64,000 nucleotides of DNA from Gigaspora margarita (Eukaryota > Glomeromycota > Glomeromycetes > Diversisporales > Gigasporaceae). Each line of letters starts with the position of its first letter. The first letter of the stretch is position 1. The notes below the pieces were generated by a model. It was given only the letters and a program-made list of their open reading frames with translations, was not told the DNA's origin and ran no database searches. Made by a program: the position numbers and the translations under genes. Location of the stretch: contig WTPW01000311.1 in assembly GCA_009809945.1 (NCBI GenBank), forward strand, positions 411,920 to 475,919, written 5' to 3'. Shown one piece after another: positions 31,030-42,414 of the stretch.

Positions 31030-34000
31030 CACGTAGTATCTGATAAAGATTGAGTTAGTTTGAATTGGAATTATTATGAGTTATATTAAGATTATTATAA
31101 AAATTCAGTCAAAGAACTTACCCTAACAACACAGTACACATAGTGGTTAAGTTTGTATTGAAATTATCATAATTTATATCATGAGTTACTTAAAAAATTT
31201 TATTATAGAACTCGCTATTATGGTGACTACAATATGTGATTAAGGTTGGTTTAGTTTGCATCAGAATGATTATGGTTTCTACCATGAGTTATCATAAAAT
31301 GTTTTGTTACAAAACTTACTTGTTATTCCAGTGATATAGGGTTGAGTTGGTTTNTAATAGAATTATTGTAATTTTTATCATGAGCTACTATAAAAAAATT
31401 TTACTAATGCAGTATATAGTGGTTGAGTTAGTTTGCATTGAAATTATTATTAAGTTACTATAAAATTTTGTTACAAACTTACTGGCATTCCATGACCACA
31501 ATATATGATTAGTTTGCATTAAAATTATTGTAATTTCTACTTTAAGTTAAAAAATTTATCTACAGAATCGCTATTATGGTAACTACAACATGCAGTTAAA
31601 GTTGAGTCAGTTTGTATTTAAATTATCATGATTTATATTAGTTTAGATTGAGTTAGTTTGCATTAGAACTACTTTGATTGCAATTGTTAAAAAAATTATT
31701 GCAGAATTTACTTACTATTCCAATGAATATAGTATGCAGTTAAGGTTGAGTTGCTTTCATTAAAAGTATTGTAAAGTTCTGTTAACCATAGTATGTAATT
31801 AAGACTGAATTAATTTGCATTGGAATTATTGTAATTTCTATATAGTTAAAATTGAGGTAGTTTGTATTAAAATTATCATAATTTTTGCTGAGAGTTACTA
31901 TAAAAAATTCTGTTAAAGACTTATTTACTGTGGCCATAGTATGCAGCTAAGGAGGTTAGGTCACATTGGAATTATTGTGATTTTATTATTAGTTACTGCA
32001 AAAATATTGTTATAGAAATTACTTGATAACAACATTATGTGGTTAAATTTGAGTTAGTTTGCATTAGAATTATCAAAAATATATTGTTATCATATAAAAT
32101 TTTATTATAAAACTTACTTGCAATTCTAGTGATACATTTGTAGCTGAGTTAGTTTGTATTTGAATTATTATAACTTTACTAAGAGCTATTGTAAACAATT
32201 TCATTATATAACTTACTCACCAATGCAGTATAGTGATAAGGTTGAGTTAATTTATATTGAATTATTATGATTGTTATTATAAGTTACTATAAAAAAAAAT
32301 TATATTACAGAATTTACTATCTTAGGAATATGTAGTTAAAATAAAGTTACTTTGTCATTACTTCTACTATGAATTACTGTAAAAAAAACTATTATAAAAC
32401 TCACTATTCTTGTGGTATTTTTGTGGTCACAGTATGCAGTTTAATTTGCATTAAATTATTATAGTTAAGGTTGAATTAGCTTGAATTAGAATTATTGTAA
32501 TTTCTGTAGTAAGTTACTGTAAAAAAATTCTGTTACAAAACTTAGCAGTATCTTCCATTCTGGTAACCAAGTTGTGGTTAAGTTTGCATTAGAATTTTTG
32601 TGATTTTATTATGTAATACTGGTGTAAAGTTTTGTTATAGAACTTACTTGCTATTCCAATAACCATAGTATGTAGTTTAAGTTTAGTTTTTATTGAAATT
32701 ATCATAATATTATCATGGGTTATTGAAAAATTGTTATAAAATTGATATTACATTAACACATAGTTTGTATTGGAATTATCATAATTTCTACTAAGTTACA
32801 GTAAAAAATTCTGTTGCATGACTTGAGTTAACTTGCATTGGAATTATTGTGTTTTTCTATGTAGTTTAAACTGAGTTAGCTTATGTTAAAATTATTGTGA
32901 TTCTATTGAGAGTTATTATAAAAAATTATTACAGAACTTTACTCATTATTCCAGTAGCACAGTATAGTTAAGATTGAGTTAATTTGTATTAGAATTATCA
33001 TGATTTTTATTATGGGTAAAAAATTCTGTCACCATTCTAGTAACTGCAGTATGTGATTAAGTTAGTTTGCAATAGAATTATCATGCTTCTATAGTTAAGG
33101 TTGAGTTAGTTTGTATTGGAATTTTTATAATTTCTATTATAAGTAACTATAAAAAATTTTATTACAAACCTTACTACTCCAGTGACTATAGTTTGTGGTT
33201 AAGATTGAGTTAGTTTGCATTGGAATTATCTTGATTTCTATATTACTATAAAATTCTGTTATAGAACTTTCTAACCAGTGACTACAATATTTGGTTAAAA
33301 TTGAGTTAGTTTGCATTAAATTTATAATAACTTCTATTATGAGTCATTGTAAAAAATTTCGGTAATACATAGTATATAATTAAGCTTGAGTGGTATATTA
33401 CAATTAAGATTAAGTTAATTTGCATTGAAATTAACATCTTGATATTTTGGTGATTACAATATGTAGTTAAGATTGAATTGGTTTGCATAGGAATTATTGT
33501 GATTTCTACCTTGACTTACTGTAAAAAATTCTGTTGCAGAGCTTGCTATTCTAGTAACTATAGTATAATTAAGGTTAAGTTAGTTGTATTGGAATTATCA
33601 TGATTTTTATATAGTTAGAATTGAGTTAGTTTGTAATTGAGTTATTGTAATTTCTATCAAGAGTTACTTAAAATTGTTACAAAACTTACTTGCTATTCTA
33701 ATAACACAGTATGTGAATTAGTTTGTATTGGAATTATCATCTTTCTATCATGAGGTACCATAAAAATTCTGTTGCAAAACTTGCTATTCTGGTGACTATA
33801 GCATTTGGTTGTGACTATTATTTGCATCAGAATTAACATGATTTCTATTGTGAGTTATTGTAAGAAATTCTGTTGCAGAGCTTACTCCAGTACTTGCTTT
33901 TCCAATAAACACAGTGTGTGGTAAAATATTATGTTACAAAACTTATTCATTAAGGTAAGTTGGAATTATTGTAATTTCTATCATGTTACTGTGAAAATTT

Positions 34001-34055
34001 TGTTCCAGGACTTACTTACTATTCCGATAACCACAATATGTAGTTAAACATTTAT
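31030..34055 (+). repeat. Degenerate ~108 bp satellite array, forward orientation
   Basis: Some 25-30 diverged head-to-tail units. Each contains, in order: GTTGAGTTAGTTTGCATTGG, AATTATTGTGATTTCTATTA, TGAGTTACTGTAAAAAATTC, TGTTACAGAACTTACT, CTATTCCAGTAACCACAGTA and TGTAGTTAAG. Many units are shortened or missing segments. No coding potential. The same unit in reverse complement forms the array at 51080-53545. Confidence 0.85.
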
Positions 34056-34241
34056 TATAAACACAATAGCTGTGCGACATTTGATGCCGTGCAAGATCAG
34101 TATGATCACGTGTGACATGTAAAAAAATAATGAAATTACAGAGTTAACAATGAATGTTCAAAAATGTCGCAATAGTCACCATTTACAAAAATACTGCATA
34201 AAGATCAATATTTGAAATATCCTTACTTTAAATGACAGCTA

Positions 34242-34796
34242 CCGGATATTCCCGATAAGCTACCTATTTTTGCACGATTTTAAGTAAAAAAAATGGGGGG
34301 TAGCTTATTTTCGGGTGAAAGAGGTTTTTAGCGATCGTAAGTAGTCGCTACATAGTAAAGTCCAAATTTTACTATGTAAATCGATCCAAATCGCTTAAGT
34401 AAATTTATTAAAGATATCAAAATGCATATACTCTGAAATTTTCATGTAAATCGGAGAACTTTTTATTATTTGAGTTTTAATTTTTACGTTCGTCGTATAT
34501 ATTTTTTAAAAATTTTTTAATTTTTCCGTCGAACGTAAAAATTAAAACTCAAATAATAAAAAGTTCTCCGATTTGCATGAAAATTTCAGAGTAAATGCAT
34601 TTTGATCTCCTAATTAAGTTTACATAAGCGATTATGAACGATTTACATAGTAAAATTTAGCCTTTACTATGTAGCGACCATCATCGATCATGGGGGTAGC
34701 TTATTTTCGGGTAAAAGAGGTTTTTTACGTTTTTTGATTTAAACAGGGGGGGGGGGTAGCTTATTTTCGGAGTAGCTTATTTTCGGGAATATACGG
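34242..34796. mobile_element. TA-flanked foldback, CCG.ATATTCCCGA ends, with shared palindromic core
   Basis: CCGGATATTCCCGATAAGCT and CTTATTTTCGGGAATATACGG-type ends enclose 555 bases with TA on both sides (34240-34241, 34797-34798). Repeated GGTAGCTTATTTTCGGG blocks sit outside a palindromic core (about 34330-34690) that starts GTAAGTAGTCGCTACATAGT. That core is also in the elements at 4447 and 56362. A run of 10-11 G lies at 34746-34756. Confidence 0.75.
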
Positions 34797-34798
34797 TA

Positions 34799-35494
34799 TT
34801 CTTTCCAAAAATGAACAAACAAAAATCATTACTCCAATTAAAATAGGATTTTTAAAAAATCAGAATAAGCAGTGATATCAATAAAGGGAAACCATCCTCA
34901 CCGCCTTCCATGACACGAAACATGATCATCCTGATAATGTCAAAAATTAAAAAATATTTATACAGTACATGCGATAACCACAAAATACACTAAAGCGCAT
35001 CTAATACTAAAACATAGATTATTAAACCGCATAAAATTACATAGCTTCTCACCATGAAAAAAGAGATAACGATAACTATAATAACTTCTTAACAGAAAAA
35101 TATAGCTCACCAAAAAGTTGAACAGAACCATCCCTCCACATTTAATGTGATCGTACTGGTAAAAAAAAAATTTTTAATCTGATAAACGTAACGATTTAAT
35201 TATAATATCACGATATTTACATATACGTGGACAAATAATTAAAAGCCAGGCAGACAATAATGATACTCAAATCATGCCATAAACAGGATTATATGTCAAA
35301 AGGTAGTTTAAGCCACCCTAATTTAAAATTTTTAAATGCCTATAAAATGAATATCATAGCTTTTACAGGATATAACTTGATTAAAACGTAACTTGCATCA
35401 AAAATGTAACTTTTAAGGGTGCCTGGCACACGATACGCTTTTAATATATAGTATTAGATAGATGGTGTGCTATTTTGTTTATATTTGTTTATGT
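34799..35494. other. Intergenic
   Basis: AT-rich, no gene recognised. The end adjoins the 3' side of the minus-strand pseudogene. Confidence 0.45.
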
Positions 35495-37113
35495 TTATTG
35501 TAATATTTCTATATTGTTATTGTTTGATTTGATTTTAAAACTAATATCATTAAATCAAAGATTAAAAGAAGTCAGCGTAGTGTTCTTGCAAAGTGCGTAC
35601 GCTAATACTTTTCCTCCTTTTGATCCAAGATTAATACTACTAATATTCACAGAAGTCAGCGTGATATTCTTACAGAGTGCATTAGCAAATGCTAATCCTC
35701 CTTCCGGTCCAAGATTATTATCACTAATATCCAAAGAGGTCAAGATAGCGTTCTTCCAAAATGCATTTGCTAATGATTTTCCTCCTTTTGCTCCAAGATA
35801 ATTACTACCAATATTCAAAGAGATCAAAGAAGTGTTTTTGTAAAGTGCGTTTTCTAATGCGTTTCCTACTTCTGCTTCAAGAGCATTAAATGAAAGATTT
35901 AAATATTTCAGAGTATTGTTCTTACAAAGTGCGTTTGCTAATGCTTTTCCACCTTCTGAACCAATATTATTACAATATCATCACCGTATCCACTAATATC
36001 CAAAGAGATCAAGGTAGTGTTTTTGCAAAGTGCATTTGCTAATGCTTTCCCACCTTCTGATCCAAGATTATTACTACTAAGATTCAAAGAAATCAAACTA
36101 GTGTTCTTGCAGAGTGCATTTGCTAATGCTTTTCCTACTTCTGATTTAAAATTATAACATTTAAGATTCAAAACTTTCAAAGTATTATTCATATAAAGTG
36201 CGTCTGCAAATGATATTTCTTCATTAGAAAATTCATTAGGAAATGGAAAAAATCTACTACTTCCACAAAGATTCAAAGAAGTCAGCGTCATGTTTTTGCA
36301 AAGAAATTTTGCTAACAAATTCCACTCTTCAGTATAAATCGTATGATACTAATGAGTTTTAAGACTTAACGAATTTAGGGTTGTGTTTTGATGAAGTGCC
36401 TCCAATAATGTTTTCACACATTTAGTCCCAAGTTCAATTGATATAAGTTAAGAGAATTTAAAGTAGAATTCTTATCAAGGATCTTTACTAATCTATCCAC
36501 TATCTCAGATTTAAAATCATCACTGATATATGTGGGGAATAAATTTCCAGTGGAGTTGTTATAAATATAATCATCATTGATATAACACGTAGTGAATAAA
36601 TCTCTAGAGGTAATAGTAGTGAATAAATCTATAGAGGTAATGGTAGTGTTTTTATAAAGATTTTCAAATATTAATTGATTACAAATAATTTCATCAATCT
36701 TCAAATAATTAAGATTTTTGCTAGTTCGTAGAAACATTATAATTAAAGAAAATTTAATGGCATATTCCATCTCACGTCTTATTTTCTTTTTTTCACAAAG
36801 CCAATATTTAATTCCGGCATACAAATAATGGTTAATAGAAGTGATATAGCTTGTATATTCAAATAATGGTTTGGGGTGAACTGGCAAAGTAATTTTAAAA
36901 GGAATTAATAAAGCTTGTTCTTCAGCATTTAAATATAAAAGAAGTATTCTTATAAGTTTTTTATTTATAAAATGATGATCGGGTTCGCTCCACAATATTG
37001 GTATACTAATCCTACACCATTGATGGTTTACAAGTGCACATGAAAATAAGCTTTTATAGTTACGTCGGAGGTTATTGAATATTATATGGTAACATTCAAG
37101 AGGTAATGTTCAT
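35495..37113 (-). pseudogene. F-box/LRR pseudogene with frameshifts and stops
   Basis: The ATG (37111-37113) is followed by a 2-base deletion relative to relatives (ATGAACATT against ATGAAAACATTA), which puts the F-box (LPLECYHIIFNNL, LVNHQWCRISIPILW) out of frame with it. The F-box frame then stays open to 36414. A frameshift and an in-frame TAG follow (36414-36318), then LRRs to 35938, another frameshift, LRRs to a TGA at 35555, and lastly the family tail FKIKSN...IEILQ ending at 35495. The order of repeats, including NNTLKVLNLKxxxFxSEVGK, is most like the intact gene at 45903-47588. It lacks the upstream TACG tract. At least five disabling changes: not functional. Confidence 0.92.
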
Positions 37114-37729
37114 ATTGAAATAAAATGGATTTCAAAAAAGTTGCTCTAATTTGCAAAAAAAAAAAAAAAAAATACAAAAATTTGTTTGTTGAGAACTTAT
37201 CATTAAAAGCAGACCAAATGACTTAGAAGCATTAAGAACGTGGAAATGCATATCGCATATAAAAAACGCTTGCAAATTGTCGCATTTATGCTGACCACGA
37301 ATTAGTTCGTCGGCTTCCCCTGTTCAAATTCGTTTGCTTTTCTACCTTCTCCACTTTTGTAGTCACTGGTCTTCATGTGCCCATTCCTCGCACATAAGAG
37401 TCGTGACCAACCTACTTTGTACCTGCAGTCACGTCCTTTTCCCAATGCGAAAGTATAAATTATAATTCTCTTTTCTTTGTAACTTCGAACGACCGAGTCT
37501 AACTTCCTTTTTCCTCGATAATGGACCCACAAATTAATTACTTGATTTTATTTCTATCTTATTATGTAATCAATCAATCAACCGCTAAATACTTAACTTC
37601 CAAAAACTCGTGTTTCTTGTGTGACTTGATCATAAATCATTCATAATCACCGGATTACATATTAATCATTTGATCCTCAATTGATCTTATCCGCATCAAT
37701 AAATCGAACAAATAATGCATACAGTGAAT
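37114..37729. other. Intergenic
   Basis: A homopolymer of about 18 A (37154-37171) lies just upstream of the dead F-box gene. 37280-37520 is GC-richer than its surroundings but contains no recognised gene. Confidence 0.4.
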
Positions 37730-38330
37730 TTAGATAAATCAAATGATGAATGGAATTTGTGCATTCGTGGAGGAATTTATAGTGTGATGAAAAATATAAA
37801 GAATCACTGGTAGATTTAAATAAATCATCAGAATTAACCTAATAAAACTTTCGCATTAAGACAAACTCAACAAATTACGAATAGATACAAAGTATCACTA
37901 GTAAATTTCAACAAATCATTAGATATTCAACCGAATGAAGCATTTGCACTAAAATAATATGGAACAACTTACTAAATTATGAAAAATCACATGTAGCTTT
38001 AAATCTTTCATTAGAAATGAAAAATAATACATATGCATTAGCATAACTTATTATTAGATGAGAATTGCTTGATGGTTTATTAATTAATAAATGATTAAAA
38101 ATTAATCTAAATAATGTATGGGACTAAGTAAACGTGGAGAAACTTATTAAATGAATGAACAATATGAAGAATGGCTTACGGATTTAAATAAATCATTGGA
38201 AATCGACTCGAATAATACATTTATGCTAACAATTCGTGGAGTGCCTTTATTGCGAGATGAGTAAATATGAAGAATCATTTTCAGATCTAAATAAAAGATT
38301 AGAAATAGAATCCAACAATATAAAATATTA
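37730..38330 (+). pseudogene. TPR-repeat gene relic
   Basis: Plus-strand fragments in shifting frames give the tetratricopeptide signature of a family common in these fungi. KYKESLVDLNKSSEL lies near 37790, and YEEWLTDLNKSLEIDSNNTF near 38165. KYEESFSDLNKRLEIESNNI (near 38265) follows after a one-base shift. IRGG and IRGV (the AxxxRGxxxLxxxKYEEA part) lie between them. About four to five 34-residue units can be traced. Many stops and frameshifts. The ancestral protein was probably a TPR scaffold. Confidence 0.75.
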
Positions 38331-38803
38331 GAGTTTCATGGATAACTTCAGCATACTATACAGAAATAAAACTCACATTAATAGTAAATTAATATAATTA
38401 TAATGTAAATTTCAATAGATCATAAACTTGGTAGGACATTGCATATATATATTAAGGTGTTCGATTATCATACTGGTTTAATTCTAGGTCAAATTCAAGA
38501 ATATTAAATTATTAATATATTATTTCATATACTACACAGATTGTTTGCTATTAAGCGATCTTTTGATTTACGCATTTTCTTTTGAAAATGATGTATAAAG
38601 CAGTAATAAATATTGTTAAAAAGAATGCACCACTAGATACTCAATAATTATATATTGGCAATTAGAACTGGTAGTTGAATTATTGTAACGATTGGAGAGT
38701 AATTTGAAATAAATTCTTTAACTAATACATAAGAATCAGTTTTTTTACACCTAGTTCATATTAAATAAATTTAAAGCATTTAAATACGAAATACTACATA
38801 TAG

Positions 38804-40960
38804 TTAGGCATAATAAAATTTGAAAATTTTATCCAAAACTACAAACATATAATTGTTCATTAATGTTGCAGTATGTTTAGAGAGATTTGGCTGACCTATA
38901 CTTGGATTAATAATATTTCCAATTGACCATTGATACGTTGATATGTCGGTATATTCAAGATCCAAATTTCTATTATTATTATTGCCACCTAATATTATAA
39001 TTCGATTATTAAATGCCATATAATTTAAATATTTAGTTGAAAATTCTTAAACTTCACTTAATATTAATATTATATTCTTAATACTACAGAAAAAATTCAC
39101 GATCAGGAGAAGTTGGTCTGATAGTACCAAAAATATCCTTAGTACTGCAGAGAAAAATTCGCGATCAGGAGGGGTTAGAACTGATGTATACTAAAAATAT
39201 CAAAACTTTCACTAAATATTGTTTAAGACAAACCGGTTTAATTTATTTATAACACACCGTGTAGTTCCAGATATCAGAATTTTTATTATATAAAGATAGC
39301 TAAAACTACATGTGAGTAATATGTACTTGTTATCAGTGATGGTAAATGACCTGGTCATTTGCAAATTTTTCAAATGACCTCAAATGACCCTAAAATGACT
39401 GGTCATTAACGGTCATCTCAATTTTGGGTCATTTAGAAATGACTCGTGACCAAATGTCCATGGTCATTTAGAAATGACTGAGGTCATTTGAGGGTCATTT
39501 AGTCTAGGCCATCGTGCATATAGAGTTTGTATCCCATATCTAATATTTTTACATAGATTGATCAACTTTAACTACATAACGATAATGCATATGTATAGGT
39601 TTCGAAGTAAGCTGGGTTGGGCCAGGTATTAATAGACTCGGGCCCAAACCCAATAAAAGTTTATATGCCCGGTTCCACCTAGGAATGGTAAATAACTCGA
39701 TCGCTTGATCGAAATTTAAATAACTCCAAGCTATTAAATCATAACAAGAGTATTTTGGTTACCGGTATTAAGTTCATTTAGTTCATTGGCATATAAAATA
39801 ATTTTATTGGTCGAATTGCTCGTGTGAAAGGTTATCAACTTTATTACTTTCCTTATCGATAATCTTAGCTATAGATTAAAGCCCCAAATTTTACTAAGTC
39901 AATTAATATTGATGTCTTAAGGAAATATGCAATTTATTATTTTGAACAACTTTACTTAAGGTATAAATATTAATTGACTTATAACTACAATTATTGATTA
40001 TGGTTTAATTTTGTTTGGCAGCCAATTCTGATTGGCTAAAGAGCATTAGAATATTAACTAACATATGTTAAATGACCTTCCAGGTCATTTGAGCCTCGAA
40101 ATGGCCCAATGACTAGTCATTTGTCATTTAGGTCATTTGGGTCATTTCAGGTCATTTACCATCACTGCTTGTTATTGGTCATGTTTTTGATGATAACTGA
40201 TTATTCACTAGGACACTGTGCTTGTGACATGACCAGAGGGCACATAATAACGCGGTGTCTGTTGTGAAGAAATCAGCAATTATCGTTAACAACATGACCC
40301 AATAACTAGAATTAAAAAAAAATTATGAAATATACAACACATTATTCATTGGAACATATAACGATGATTTACAAATATGTCCACCAATATACTGTATAAA
40401 ATATTTTCATTTAGTAAAGTTATAGCATAATAATCGTACTGAGGTATTGATTTATTGGTTGAATTACTTAAAATCCGAGATAAGGTTAAAATATTGAATA
40501 CCCAATGGTCATTTGTAATAAAGGCGAATTAATATTGCCACTAAAAATTGCAATCATTCTTTTGCCAAAGTTTGCACATGAAATATTAAACCTATTTGCG
40601 GGTACATTTCCATTGGGTATAATATTATTTCATTTTAGTTTTAAAGTTTTAATTTGATTAACAAAAATTTAATAAAGACTTCCATCAATTAAAAAATTTC
40701 ATCATTAATTCCACCGATACATGCAGAACATTTCAGATTTTTATGGGGTCAATAGTATAAGTAAGATCAGTCAATGATAATGAGGAAAAGTTGGTTAGTG
40801 TAAATGATTTAGAAAGATCTAAATAGAATAAATCATTGTTTACAACGCCCATACTAAATTCACCGTCTTCAAAAATAAAGTTTTTTATTAACAAAGATGA
40901 AGTATACCAATATCTTGAATACAAACTGAATAATATTTTTTAAAAAAAAAACAAAAATGA
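38804..40960 (-). pseudogene. Kelch-repeat (galactose-oxidase-like) gene relic, split by a hAT-like element
   Basis: Minus strand. 40924-40733 reads SRYWYTSSLLIKN, then GEFSMGVVNNDLFYLDLSKS and LTYTIDPIKI. About 40730-40540 gives degraded CIGGIND and NRFNISCANFG motifs. 39019-38804 reads NNRIIILGGNNNN, DISTYQWSIGNI and LSKHTATLMNNYMFVV. These are successive blades of a kelch beta-propeller as found in expanded Glomeromycotina kelch proteins. The element at 39334-40167 interrupts the order, and the remaining pieces are separated by stops. Non-functional. Confidence 0.75.
39334..40167. mobile_element. hAT-like foldback rich in GGTCATTT, 8 bp target duplication, copy 1
   Basis: CAGTGATGGTAAATGAC and GTCATTTACCATCACTG are perfect 17-base ends. 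CTTGTTAT is repeated at 39326-39333 and 40168-40175. An 8 bp duplication and CAGTG ends point to hAT. The arms are packed with GGTCATTT/AAATGACC in both orientations. No transposase. Inserted in the kelch relic. Confidence 0.88.
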
Positions 40961-41163
40961 TAGCTAGCATTTACATATTTGAGCAACCTTGTTGTCTAAT
41001 TTAATAATTTAACATGATTACAAATGTAATTAATAATATAAATTAACTATATTATATATTGCACAAATTGTTATTTATCAAAATCGCTTATGGTTTTTGC
41101 TTTTACATTGATGAAGATCTAGAACTTCTTACTTCATATGTCATCTTTCACAGCTTTCTTTAT

Positions 41164-41595
41164 CAGAGATGGTAAATGACTTAAAATAACTCAAAAGATT
41201 CAAATTACTAATGACATCCATTGGTAATTTCACATTAAAATGTCCCATAGAAGGTCACTTTACATTTATTAACTGATAAAATATAATCGATAATCATAGC
41301 TACAAAAAAAATTCAAAATTTTATAAAGTTAATCGATATTCAATCTTGTACTCCTGAAAAATTTTACTTAAGATGTGTATATCGAGTAACAGTAAAATTT
41401 TGACTTTATATGTATCTACAATCATTGATTAGTGGAATCACAGTGTTTGACAACTTTTTATATTAGCTATTTCAATGAAATAACTTCATATGTAAATGAT
41501 CCAAAATGGCCTAATAACCCAAATGGTCAGGTAATTTATCCAAATGAACTGGTAATTTAAATTTTAGTAAATGACCAGATCATTTATCATCCTTG
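41164..41595. mobile_element. hAT-like foldback, copy 2, older
   Basis: CAGAGATGGTAAATGAC and ATCATTTATCATCCTTG are diverged versions of the ends of copy 1. TTCTTTAT (41156-41163) and TTCTTTAA (41596-41603) match at 7 of 8 positions. Interior GGTCA motifs are decayed. Confidence 0.7.
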
Positions 41596-42111
41596 TTCTT
41601 TAATATTAGTAAATCGCATGTGTATACTCAAATAAACTATTAAGAATAAAGTAAAATCCACATCTATTATTTGTAAAGTTTTACTTATTTTTAAACTATT
41701 TTTAATTTTTACTGCATATACTATCTTTTTCATTGTTCAGTACATTTTTTTTGGACACTTGCTAAAAATTAGTTATAATGTCTGGACACTTTACAATCAG
41801 AGCATTGAAAAAGCAATAAATAATTCTATTGAAATCGAGTACAAGTATACAAGAATTACATTACATACTGATATTGCTTTAGGTTTTTAAAGCTCAAAGT
41901 TTTTTATTTAGATATCCATTCGTGTTCAAGCATATCAAGTTCTGAATATCTAAAATATTATAATTAATAGAATTGCTTTGACTATTTTGCTTAAATAGAA
42001 AATTATATCACATAATTTGTACCTATATGTTGTGAGGTCCGGAAAATCGTGACTTGAAAACCGCTGCGCCAACTCACGTTACTCCGATTATGACGATCTC
42101 TTACCTAAAAT

Positions 42112-42408
42112 GGGGGATGGCTAAAGCCATGTACCCACGTGATTTTTTGAAAATTTAGTTAAAATTAGGGTTAGAGCCTGTTTAGCATTAGGGTCGGGGT
42201 TAGGGTTAGGACAGACATATAGGTAAAATTGCCTTCCCGGCATTTTTAATTAATGGCCCAAGACAGGTTTGAACTGCCGTTTTCATGTTCTTGCGTTTTT
42301 TTTGTTTTTTGTCTTCTTCGGGCTGATCCGTGTAAACAAAATTTCGCGACTCCGGTTGGCTGATTTACACAAAAATGTCACGTGGGTACATGGCTTTAGA
42401 CGACCCCC
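42112..42408. mobile_element. MITE with GGGGGATGGCTAAAGCC ends, copy 2
   Basis: GGGGGATGGCTAAAGCCATG and CATGGCTTTAGACGACCCCC bound 297 bases, flanked by TAAAAT (42106-42111, 42409-42414). Inside, near 42158-42210, are several TTAGGG/GGGTTAGG telomere-like units. The plus-strand frame at 42269-42610 runs out of the element and is not credible. Confidence 0.8.
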
Positions 42409-42414
42409 TAAAAT

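Noticed and set aside
31030..34055. CRISPR-like array
   Set aside because: Units are degenerate and contiguous without constant repeats and unique spacers, in a eukaryotic context. It is a satellite.
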